DNA of 64,000 bases from Flavobacteriales bacterium ALC-1 (GTDB lineage Bacteria; Bacteroidota; Bacteroidia; Flavobacteriales; Flavobacteriaceae). The stretch is from contig ABHI01000001.1 of the NCBI GenBank assembly GCA_000171875.1, forward strand, positions 372,001-436,000, read 5' to 3'. The position numbers and the translations under genes were made by a program. This document shows positions 9,180-17,568 of the stretch, in pieces. Numbering within the stretch: the first letter of the stretch is position 1; each line of letters begins with the position of its first letter. Under the pieces are notes generated by a model. The model was not told the DNA's origin and ran no database searches. It saw only the letters and a program-made list of their open reading frames with translations.

Positions 9180-11854
9180 TAAAAAATAAACAAATAATGT
9201 TTTGGCTTTGTATCCTTTGTTTTCTAATGAAGGTTCAAAGCCAAAATTATTATGACATATATAAATCCTTTGATTTTTCTAGATCATATAAGAACCTAAA
9301 AGAATCAACTGATAGCTTAATCATAATTGCACGAAATAATGAATCTTATAATGATATAGCAAAAATCTCTAAGCATTTTTCTCTTAAAGCTTATCGTAAT
9401 AATTACGATGAAGCAATCTACTATTCAAAAATGTCTTACAAGAATAAAGAACTAATCAATGAGGTTGATAAAGAATATGTTGGTGCCATATATAGGGTGG
9501 GTTATTTTTATTTGAAGAAAAGAGATTTTAAAAGCGCTATTTTATTTTTTGAAAAATGTATTGAAATTGATATAAATAAACGCGTATCTGGACAAGCTCT
9601 TTGTGAAATAGGGAAATGTTATTTTGAATTAAATGACTATTATAGATCAATAAATTATTACAAAAGAGGTATACCTATACTTGAAGAAGTAAAAGAATAT
9701 GCAATACTTGAACGAGAATATAAGAACATTTCTTTAGTCTATGATGAATTAGACACCAAAAATAGTTTGCTATCTAAATTAGATATTTTGAAAAGAGCTG
9801 ATAGCTTAGAAAAAAACCACAGAAATTCCTTAACACAAAGATTAAAAATTAATAATTCATATGTTACACTCTACTCTAGAGACAAAATGTATAATTACGA
9901 TAAGGCTGTCTATTTTGCTAAGCAAAATTTAGAACTAGCATCAAAAAATAATCAACCAATCTATATATGCACTAGTTATGTGAATTTAGCTAATTTGTGT
10001 AACAAAGAAATGAACGACAGCACTCTATATTACGCAGAAAAATCTAAAAAATTTTGCAAGAGGACTATCGCTAAGTCCACAAACGACTATGCTATTTCGG
10101 AATATTATTACAATAAAAAAGATTATAACTCTGCATTAATATATAATCAGAAAGCAATTAATGCTTTTTTAGATTCAACAAAACAAAAACAAACATTTAA
10201 TAGTGTGCCTCTACTAAAAGATCTGAACGAACTCAATGAAAAAGATTACATTATTAAAGTTATTAATGATAAATCTAAATTATTAAACAACTTATCAAAA
10301 AATAAAAATACTCTTAACTTCTCTAACCTTGCACTTCAACATGTTCTTGTTGCCGATTCTCTTGTAGATATAATTCAATCAGAAACTAACAATACAGCAA
10401 AATTACATTGGAGACTTAAAGCTTCAGAGATATATACTCAAGGTATTGAAATATGTTCTGATTTAAACAAACCCGACACTGCATTTTATCTATCAGAAAA
10501 AGGCAAAGCCTTATTACTAACTGAAGATATTCTTAATAATAATGCTCTAACGAAATTACCTGATAGCATTAAAATAAAAGAAGAAATGCTTAAAAAAGAA
10601 GTTTATAGCTATTATTCTATTAAAGATAAAAAAATTGAAGCAGAATTAGAGTATGATGCCTTTATGGATTCTATCAAAGCTACTTTTCCTAACTATTTTA
10701 AAAATAAAGCTTTACAGCAAGTAATCACTTTGTCAGAATTACAAAAAAAATTGAATGATGACGTAATAGTGTTGTCATATATATGGCCAAATTCTGAGAT
10801 AAGTAGTGATACCGTTTACGGGCTTTTTATTTCGAAAAACTCAAAAAAATTGATTAAAATAGGAAATTTAAATGACATCAATAAATTACTCAAAAAGTAT
10901 CTAGAGTATATTCGTAAACCCTTAAAAACCAAACAAGACAGAACAAAGTTTAACAATATTGCATTTCAACTTTATTCTAAATTATTACAACCTAAAAATA
11001 TTAACTTAAATTACAAAGACATTATTATTTTACCAGATGGTAATCTGCATAATATTCCGTTTGAAGCATTAACTACTAGTAAGAGCTCATTAGACTATTT
11101 AATTTATAAACATAATATCAGTTACTCCTATTCAATGTCGTTTTTAGAACATAATAAATCTATAAAAAGAATAACTAAAAATAATTTTATAGGTTTTGCA
11201 CCTCAAAATTTCGACTCACTTGATCTAAGTAGTTTAGACAATAGCATTTTGGAAATTAACACTATATCTTCAATTACCAATGGAGCAGTTTATACTAATG
11301 GAGCAGCCACAAAATCGTCTTTTTTAAAAAATACTAATGAAACTAAAATCATACATCTAGCAACACATGCAGATGCAAAAGATAATCCATGGATAGCTTT
11401 TAATGACTCAAGATTAAGTTTACAAGAACTATATACCTTTAAAAATAACGCAGAGTTAACTGTACTTAGTAGCTGTGATACTTCTCTTGGTGAAATCGCT
11501 ACTGGAGAAGGAGTGATGAGTTTAGCTCGTGGATTTTTCTACTCAGGCTCAAATTCTGTGGTTGCATCACTTTGGAATGTAAATGATAAATCAACCTCTT
11601 TTTTAATGAAAGATTTTTATAAAAATCTTAAAAATAGAGAATCTAAATCCAAAGCATTAAGAACTGCTAAATTAAATTACATTGATTCTCATTCTCTTTC
11701 TGAAACATCTCCTTATTATTGGTCCTCCTTTATTCTTTTGGGTGATACGGATGTTATTAACTTAGAAAGCGATTTTACAACACTTCATTATATTATCTTA
11801 GGCTTTATCTTACTGTTATCCATATTCTTATTCTTCAGATTTAAAAAGAAATAA
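9167..11854 (+). CDS. TPR-CHAT domain protein (caspase-like peptidase family)
   Basis: An 895-residue protein: signal peptide (KNKQIMFWLCILCFLMKVQSQ), a long N-terminal array of tetratricopeptide-like helices to about residue 450, a coiled region, a C-terminal CHAT domain (about 540-855), and a terminal membrane helix with a Lys-rich tail (LHYIILGFILLLSIFLFFRFKKK). The CHAT His-Cys dyad is present: His734 in HLATHADA and Cys770 in LSSCDTSLG, followed by the conserved GEGVMSLARGFFYSGS. CHAT proteins are caspase-clan peptidases; in Bacteroidota TPR-CHAT genes often accompany sigma/anti-sigma pairs. The start at 9167 overlaps the previous gene by 13 bases and gives a basic n-region; ATG 9197 is the alternative. 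The active site faces the periplasm if the signal peptide is real. Substrate unknown. Confidence 0.88.
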   Translation: MLRLIKNKQIMFWLCILCFLMKVQSQNYYDIYKSFDFSRSYKNLKESTDSLIIIARNNESYNDIAKISKHFSLKAYRNNYDEAIYYSKMSYKNKELINEVDKEYVGAIYRVGYFYLKKRDFKSAILFFEKCIEIDINKRVSGQALCEIGKCYFELNDYYRSINYYKRGIPILEEVKEYAILEREYKNISLVYDELDTKNSLLSKLDILKRADSLEKNHRNSLTQRLKINNSYVTLYSRDKMYNYDKAVYFAKQNLELASKNNQPIYICTSYVNLANLCNKEMNDSTLYYAEKSKKFCKRTIAKSTNDYAISEYYYNKKDYNSALIYNQKAINAFLDSTKQKQTFNSVPLLKDLNELNEKDYIIKVINDKSKLLNNLSKNKNTLNFSNLALQHVLVADSLVDIIQSETNNTAKLHWRLKASEIYTQGIEICSDLNKPDTAFYLSEKGKALLLTEDILNNNALTKLPDSIKIKEEMLKKEVYSYYSIKDKKIEAELEYDAFMDSIKATFPNYFKNKALQQVITLSELQKKLNDDVIVLSYIWPNSEISSDTVYGLFISKNSKKLIKIGNLNDINKLLKKYLEYIRKPLKTKQDRTKFNNIAFQLYSKLLQPKNINLNYKDIIILPDGNLHNIPFEALTTSKSSLDYLIYKHNISYSYSMSFLEHNKSIKRITKNNFIGFAPQNFDSLDLSSLDNSILEINTISSITNGAVYTNGAATKSSFLKNTNETKIIHLATHADAKDNPWIAFNDSRLSLQELYTFKNNAELTVLSSCDTSLGEIATGEGVMSLARGFFYSGSNSVVASLWNVNDKSTSFLMKDFYKNLKNRESKSKALRTAKLNYIDSHSLSETSPYYWSSFILLGDTDVINLESDFTTLHYIILGFILLLSIFLFFRFKKK

Positions 11855-11963
11855 ATTTTATCAGGTAACTGTTTTATTTACAATCTCTAATAATCTATGA
11901 GACCATGACTTATATATCTCACGTCAAATAAATTAAACTTCTCAACATACTACATATTTAAAT

Positions 11964-11987
11964 CGCCTAAAATTAGACGGTTTTTTT
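11964..11987 (+). terminator. probable terminator after the lipoprotein/CHAT operon
   Basis: CGCCTAA pairs with TTAGACG (one mismatch) over a two-base tip and is followed directly by seven T's, about 110 bases after the CHAT stop codon and just before the promoter at 11994. Confidence 0.6.
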
Positions 11988-11993
11988 GCATTA

Positions 11994-12028
11994 ATTGGGT
12001 AACAAAACAATTATTTAAGAACAATAGG
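11994..12028 (+). promoter_or_regulatory. second copy of the putative ECF promoter, before a T9SS-secreted protein
   Basis: ATTGGGTAACAA (11994-12005), 12 bases, AGAACAATAGG (12018-12028), 21 bases before the ATG at 12049. Block sequences and spacing match the element at 8577-8611, while the spacer and flanks differ, which argues for selection on the two blocks. Confidence 0.65.
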
Positions 12029-12048
12029 AAAACAAACACATTTATATT

Positions 12049-13749
12049 ATGAAAAAAACAAACACTTTGATTAAGGCTTTGTTATTTTGCTTTCTATTTG
12101 TAAGTATATCTAATCAAGCACAAAATTGCACAGATGGTAATTTTGAAGCATTTAATAACTTAAGTAACTATAGCTTTCAAACTGCTATCAATGGGGATAC
12201 TCAAGGATGCAGCACTACGACTATTAATAATCTTATAAATTATACAATTCCAAATGGGTTTCCTCCTATAAACACTAATGATGAAGTAACATACGTTAGT
12301 CAAACTAGCGAGCCTACACTAAGTAATTATGTATTTCATCCTCAAGTGAATCCAAATGGTGGTGGTAGCTATGGATTACGTCTTAATAAGAGAAGTCCTA
12401 ATGGAAATATTGTAGAGAATACCACTGTACTGACAAAAGATTTAGGTGCTATTACAGAAAGATATCTTAACATTGATTATTCTGTTGTTTTTCATTTCCC
12501 TGATCATCCTGATAAATTAAATTTTGTAAAATTTAGTATTGTTGATTTAAACTCAGGAATGGAATTAGATCAAAGATGTATAGATGCTAACAATCAGAAT
12601 TTATTGACTGTAAATGGAAGTGATCCTCAAAATACATGGAAATACAGTAACTGGGATTGTCTGACCTTTGATTTAATAAAATATGTAGGCAAAAAGAATA
12701 ACATAGGTCTTAAAATTATAGCAGCTGATTGTGGTGAGGCTCTACATGATACACTTCTATATTTAGACAACATCTGTTTACAAGAAAACTCTTGCGAAAA
12801 TAGTGATCCTTGCATAGACGGTACTATTTCTATGAATAGACGGAGAATCAATTGTCCTGAAAATCCATTTTCAATTTCAGGAAATTACACACTACCAAGT
12901 TGTGATGCAACAAATCCAACTAATGTAATTTTAAACCTAGTTTCTTTTAATCCAAGTACAGGGAACTCAGGTACGCCAATCACAATTGCTCAAGGCAACT
13001 TCTCTAATAATAGTTACTCATTTACTATTAATCCATCGACACTTAATTTAAACCCCTCACTGCAATATGATTTAGTAGCTATTGCAAATTTTTCTGATGG
13101 TAGTAGTGCTAGTGCGAGTAACTTTGGCAGAGAAATAACATTCATTGATTGTGATAATTGCAATGATTATTGGGTAGCAATATTAGATGAATATATAGAT
13201 GGTACTCAAAGCGGCTCTAATTACGTTTACTTATTAGCAAATGGCAATTATCCATCTGGAGCTTTATATACTTGGACAACAACTCGACAAAGTGGATTAG
13301 TACAAACATATCCTGTAACTACTGCTAATCCAAGATTAGTCTCAGCCTCAATTAATAATAGAATTGTATCAGCAACAGTAACTGTTTCTTATGAGGATTG
13401 TACAGAAACTGTAAACAAAGTATTTAACTGCGCTATTCCAAATTCTGACGCTAACGGAGATTTATTCCCTGAATGCACTGAAAGTGGTGGAGGCATTGGA
13501 TTTGGAAAAACAATTAACACTGTAAAAATTTATCCAAACCCCATAAAATCTGGTAATAGTATTAAAATTATAGGTTTAGAAACTTATGATGTAAATACTA
13601 TTGAAGTTATTGATTTATTTGGTAATGTAAAATATACTCAAAAACTAAAATCTGACTCATTGAGGTTAGACAACCTTAAAACAGGAATCTACTTCATTAA
13701 AATATCTACTAAACAGGGTATTATTCAAAAGAAAATTATTGTGAACTAA
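12049..13749 (+). CDS. secreted protein with T9SS type A C-terminal sorting domain
   Basis: A 566-residue protein with a Sec signal peptide (to about residue 25, ending SNQAQ) and a C-terminal type A sorting domain (about 490-566): VKIYPNPI, a middle strand IEVIDLFGNV and the LDNLKTGIYFIKISTKQG ending in a basic IIQKKIIVN tail. Such proteins cross the outer membrane by type IX secretion and lose the tail. Between lie cysteine-containing beta-rich segments without a domain I can name. It carries the putative ECF promoter and a 12-bp-stem terminator. Its sorting domain, stop context and terminator closely resemble those of the gene at 23175, pointing to a shared origin of the 3' ends. Confidence 0.85.
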   Translation: MKKTNTLIKALLFCFLFVSISNQAQNCTDGNFEAFNNLSNYSFQTAINGDTQGCSTTTINNLINYTIPNGFPPINTNDEVTYVSQTSEPTLSNYVFHPQVNPNGGGSYGLRLNKRSPNGNIVENTTVLTKDLGAITERYLNIDYSVVFHFPDHPDKLNFVKFSIVDLNSGMELDQRCIDANNQNLLTVNGSDPQNTWKYSNWDCLTFDLIKYVGKKNNIGLKIIAADCGEALHDTLLYLDNICLQENSCENSDPCIDGTISMNRRRINCPENPFSISGNYTLPSCDATNPTNVILNLVSFNPSTGNSGTPITIAQGNFSNNSYSFTINPSTLNLNPSLQYDLVAIANFSDGSSASASNFGREITFIDCDNCNDYWVAILDEYIDGTQSGSNYVYLLANGNYPSGALYTWTTTRQSGLVQTYPVTTANPRLVSASINNRIVSATVTVSYEDCTETVNKVFNCAIPNSDANGDLFPECTESGGGIGFGKTINTVKIYPNPIKSGNSIKIIGLETYDVNTIEVIDLFGNVKYTQKLKSDSLRLDNLKTGIYFIKISTKQGIIQKKIIVN

Positions 13750-13771
13750 TATCCTTTTTTTTAGTTATGTT

Positions 13772-13803
13772 AAAGGCTTTGGTGATTACCAAAGCCTTTT
13801 CTA
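13772..13803 (+). terminator. terminator after the T9SS-secreted protein gene
   Basis: A perfect 12-bp stem, AAAGGCTTTGGT and its complement, over a GATT loop, followed by TTCTATTT. The stem core AAAGGCTTTG recurs in the terminator of the related gene at 23175. Confidence 0.85.
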
Positions 13804-13893
13804 TTTCATAAATTTAAGTTTAATAAATTTATAAACTCTTCAAATAATTTAAAAAAACTTAACTTGTCTTGAAAAGTTTAGCCTTTCAAAATT

Positions 13894-15723
13894 ATGCAAA
13901 AGTTATTCAGCGTATTTTTAATCTTATTACTCGTTAATTGTAACAAGAACAATTCACAAAGTGACACATCTCGAATAGCATATCTTCATAAAAAAGCGAA
14001 AAATAATGTTAATGACTCAACACTTCTATATATAAAGGAAGCAAAAACTCTCATAGATAAAAACAACAAACTACCAGACACCCTCAGAATTGAAAACATT
14101 TTTAGAAAAGGATATTATTATTTACAGAAAGAAGAATTAGATTCTGCTTCCTACTACTTTCATAGAACAATAGATCTTATTGAGGCGCCTAATAATAGAA
14201 AAAGAAATCGTGTTTATTTTCAGAACACATGGCAAACAGATGAAAGGATTGATAATAAAACTAATGCTATAAGTGCTGTCCAAAAATTCATTGATATTTC
14301 TAATGAAGAGAATAATATAGGTGATTTACTTTTTGCATATAATGCCTTAGAGCGAATATATCTTGATCTAAAAAATTATAATAAAGCCTTAGTATATAAT
14401 TCTATGGCAATTGATGCTGCTTTAAAGGCGGGAAATATAGATATGTATATAGTTGAAGCAAATTCTAAAGCTAAAACACTTCATCAGAGATTAGGTGAAA
14501 AAGAAAAAGCATATCTATTATTAGATAGTTTAATAGCAATTAATGATAATATAGAAGTTAAAAGACAAATATATAGAACCTATGGAGAGCTAAATTATTA
14601 TGATGACAGATACAATAAAGCTATTTCATATTATAAAATAGTATTAGAGCTTACTAAAAAAGTAAAAGACAATTATAATTTTAACTTACTAGAGTCATAT
14701 AACAATATTGCAGAAGCGTATCTAGATTCAAATAATTATACTCTTACAGAAAAATACTTAGATTCATCAAAAGCTATCATAACTTCAAATTCTTACCCAG
14801 ATTATGTGTCTTTTTACAACGAATTAAGGTTTAGATATAATTACAGGACTAAAGATGATGAAGACGAAGCATTAAACGAATTCCTTACTTTAGTTTATGA
14901 AAACAAAAGGCAGCATGAGGAAAAAATTAATGAAAAGCTTACTGATTCAGAATTGTCAAATCAAAATGAGCAAGAAGCTATATCTCAAAGAAATAAAGCA
15001 GAACTAGATAAAATTAAACTTTTAGGGCTTTTAGGACTTTTGGCTTTAATGATAATAATTGGTTATTTATTTTACAGACAGAGGCGCTATAAGTTTGAGA
15101 GAGAAAGTCTTCAAATGCAACAAAGGTTGTTACGTTCTCAAATGAAACCACATTTTATATTTAACACCTTATCTGTAATTCAAAATCAGGTTAAAGAGAA
15201 TAAAGAAGGAGCTGTAAATTATTTATTAAAATTCTCAAGACTGCTAAGGCTTATTTTAGAAAATTCTCTAAATGATTATGTGCAAATTGAAGATGAATTA
15301 GAATCATTACGGGAGTATTTAGATTTGCAATTAATTCGCTTTCCAGATAAGTTTAACTATAATATTAATATTGAGAATTTTGAAGAAGAAGAGTTATTAT
15401 TTATCCCACCAATGCTTATCCAACCTTTTGTTGAAAATAGTATTGAACATGGTTTTTTAGGAATTAATTATAAAGGAGAAATTAATATAAAATTATGTTT
15501 ACAAGATAAATGGATAACTTGTATCATTGAAGATAATGGTGTGGGCATAAAAGCCTCTAATTCTGAGCTTAAAAATTCAGTTTCTGTAAATTTGATTTCA
15601 AAATTTATTCAAAAAACAACAAAGCAAAAAATCAGTATTATTGATAAAGAAACTGAGACTCAAAGCGCATCAGGTGTTTTAGTAAAGTTTTTAATTCCTT
15701 ATAAATTTTCGCAACATGATTAA
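13894..15723 (+). CDS. TPR-containing LytS-type sensor histidine kinase
   Basis: A 609-residue kinase. The N-terminus has a signal sequence with a lipobox-like LLVNC (Cys16); residues about 20-330 form tetratricopeptide repeats predicted to lie outside the membrane; a coiled stretch leads to one membrane helix (LLGLLGLLALMIIIGYLFY, about 370-390). The cytoplasmic part is a His_kinase domain (LRSQMKPHFIFNTLS, phospho-accepting His420) and an ATPase domain with N box PFVENSIEHGF (Asn515) and DNGVGI. This is the Bacteroidota partner class of LytTR regulators, and the regulator gene overlaps it by eight bases. The extracytoplasmic TPRs suggest sensing of a peptide or protein; that is inference. 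Confidence 0.93.
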   Translation: MQKLFSVFLILLLVNCNKNNSQSDTSRIAYLHKKAKNNVNDSTLLYIKEAKTLIDKNNKLPDTLRIENIFRKGYYYLQKEELDSASYYFHRTIDLIEAPNNRKRNRVYFQNTWQTDERIDNKTNAISAVQKFIDISNEENNIGDLLFAYNALERIYLDLKNYNKALVYNSMAIDAALKAGNIDMYIVEANSKAKTLHQRLGEKEKAYLLLDSLIAINDNIEVKRQIYRTYGELNYYDDRYNKAISYYKIVLELTKKVKDNYNFNLLESYNNIAEAYLDSNNYTLTEKYLDSSKAIITSNSYPDYVSFYNELRFRYNYRTKDDEDEALNEFLTLVYENKRQHEEKINEKLTDSELSNQNEQEAISQRNKAELDKIKLLGLLGLLALMIIIGYLFYRQRRYKFERESLQMQQRLLRSQMKPHFIFNTLSVIQNQVKENKEGAVNYLLKFSRLLRLILENSLNDYVQIEDELESLREYLDLQLIRFPDKFNYNINIENFEEEELLFIPPMLIQPFVENSIEHGFLGINYKGEINIKLCLQDKWITCIIEDNGVGIKASNSELKNSVSVNLISKFIQKTTKQKISIIDKETETQSASGVLVKFLIPYKFSQHD

Positions 15724-16453
15724 AGCAATATTGGTAGACGACGAAGCTTATATCAGAGATAATATAAAAGCTAAATTATTACAATACTTTGAAGAAGATA
15801 TTCAAATTGTAGGGGAAGCGGATGGAGTAGAATCAGCAGTAAAGCTCATCCAAGATGAAAATCCGAATTTACTATTTTTAGATATTCATTTACAAGATGG
15901 AACAGGCTTTGATATTTTAAATAGAATTAGCGATAAAAATTTTGATATTATATTTATTACGGGTTTTGACAACCATGCTATTAAGGCTATAAAAGTAGGT
16001 GCATTAGATTATATTCTTAAACCTATAGATAATAATGAGTTTAGGCAAGCTGTTATTAAGGCTATTGATGGTTCAAAACAAGAATTAGATATTGAAAAAT
16101 TCGTAGAAATCTCAAGTGAATACTTTCAAGGTGTTCAAAAAAAGCGCATAGTTTTAAAAACATTAGATAATGTGTATGTAGTATATGAAGATGATATTTT
16201 GTATTGTAAATCTGAAGGTAATTATACAACCTTTTATACTCAGAAATCAGAAAAAATATTAATATCTAAGCCTATGAAGAAAGCACTGGAGCTTTTGTCT
16301 GATGATATATTTATTCGTTGTCATCAATCTTATTTGGTCAATAAAAAACATGTGGTTCGCTACAATAAGCAAGGTGTACTTGTTATGAATTCTGAAGTTA
16401 AAGTGCCAGTATCCAGTAGACGTAAAGATTACGTGATTGATAAAATATTTTAA
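15716..16453 (+). CDS. LytTR-family response regulator
   Basis: A 245-residue regulator. The receiver domain (1-120) has the acidic pair DD at residues 8-9, phospho-acceptor Asp56 in LLFLDIHL, Thr/Gly in FITG and Lys103-region in YILKPID. The LytTR DNA-binding domain follows (about 140-245), with VYEDDILYCKSEGNYTTF and the conserved FIRCHQSYLVNKKHV. LytTR proteins bind paired direct repeats upstream of genes for peptides, toxins and surface proteins. The gene overlaps the kinase gene, so the two form one system, and the peptide export cassette starts about 1.1 kb downstream, making it the obvious candidate target. Confidence 0.95.
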   Translation: MIKAILVDDEAYIRDNIKAKLLQYFEEDIQIVGEADGVESAVKLIQDENPNLLFLDIHLQDGTGFDILNRISDKNFDIIFITGFDNHAIKAIKVGALDYILKPIDNNEFRQAVIKAIDGSKQELDIEKFVEISSEYFQGVQKKRIVLKTLDNVYVVYEDDILYCKSEGNYTTFYTQKSEKILISKPMKKALELLSDDIFIRCHQSYLVNKKHVVRYNKQGVLVMNSEVKVPVSSRRKDYVIDKIF

Positions 16454-16559
16454 AAACAAATATGAAGCGAATTAAAGCGAATATGAATTATTAAACTTCA
16501 AATTTGAAACTAAATAATTTGAATTGAATATTTCCTTAATTTTAATAAAAAAGTAATTT

Positions 16560-17339
16560 ATGAAACTCAAATTAAAACTACCATTAATCTTGTTGGTATT
16601 AGTCTTTCTTTATTCCTGTGAAACAGAAGAAATACAAGAACAGAGCTCTACAATTGAATCTATTAAAAAAAAGGATTCAGATATATATAAGAAAGACCCA
16701 AATGTTAGAGCTGAAATAGATTTGGAAAATAGAATGCAATGGATATCTTATATGACAGCTCAAACATTATTAAGAGATGATGATGCTAGACAACAATTTG
16801 AAAATGAAGTTGTGAATTCTGGAACTTATAATGCTTTTCATATAAAAGCCTTACTTAAAGAGAATGTACAAAATGCATCTTTCAAAAATGAATTCAGAGA
16901 TGTCTTTTATCTATATTATAATGAAGAAGATCTTTGTGATACTGGCGGAAGGCCAAGAGGAGGGCCAACTCCACCATCACCTATAGGTGGTATACCTCCT
17001 GGAACAATACCACCTTCACCTTTTGAATTATATATAGATTCTATATTACATGATGATTGCTTTGAGTTCTATTTGCCAAATGGTTATAATCCATTAGTTG
17101 CAGTTGGTGGTGGATCTGGAGGACAGATTGTTCTGAAATCTACAGCTCATCCTTTAAATGATGATGCGCATAATGATGGATATTATCATAATGGTTCATA
17201 CTGCTATAATGCATCTGAAATATCTATTAATAACAATACATTTGGTATTATCATTATGGTGAGACCTTTAAGAGTTACTATTGGAAATTGTACATATGAC
17301 GATTACTCAGTTAATAACTTTGAAGATTTCTTAGATTAA
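16560..17339 (+). CDS. secreted lipoprotein of unknown function with Pro/Gly-rich linker
   Basis: A 259-residue protein with a lipoprotein signal (LILLVLVFLYSC, acylated Cys about residue 20). The mature N-terminal half is helical and charged; a Pro/Gly-rich linker (GGRPRGGPTPPSPIGGIPPG, about 137-156) separates it from a cysteine-containing C-terminal half rich in His, Tyr and Asn. No known domain is recognised. It stands alone between the LytTR system and the peptide cassette and ends in a strong terminator. Possible roles include peptide immunity or signal reception, by position only. Confidence 0.65.
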   Translation: MKLKLKLPLILLVLVFLYSCETEEIQEQSSTIESIKKKDSDIYKKDPNVRAEIDLENRMQWISYMTAQTLLRDDDARQQFENEVVNSGTYNAFHIKALLKENVQNASFKNEFRDVFYLYYNEEDLCDTGGRPRGGPTPPSPIGGIPPGTIPPSPFELYIDSILHDDCFEFYLPNGYNPLVAVGGGSGGQIVLKSTAHPLNDDAHNDGYYHNGSYCYNASEISINNNTFGIIIMVRPLRVTIGNCTYDDYSVNNFEDFLD

Positions 17340-17358
17340 GAAAATTAAGTTTATAATA

Positions 17359-17392
17359 AAAAAACCTCTTGATTGATTTCAAGAGGTTTTTT
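17359..17392 (+). terminator. strong intrinsic terminator after the lipoprotein gene
   Basis: A perfect 14-bp stem (AAAAAACCTCTTGA and complement) with a six-base loop, ending in six T's. Confidence 0.92.
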
Positions 17393-17568
17393 GTTACCTC
17401 TACTCCAACTTAACTCAGTTTATTACAAACAACGAATTTGAAATAACCTACTGCGCATATGAAATAGCTATAGCATAACATTACTTTTTTTTAAAACTTT
17501 ATAAAAAAAGGGCATCTTATAGTTATAGGTGACTGTTTTAATAATAACATTTTATAAATCATAGAATC

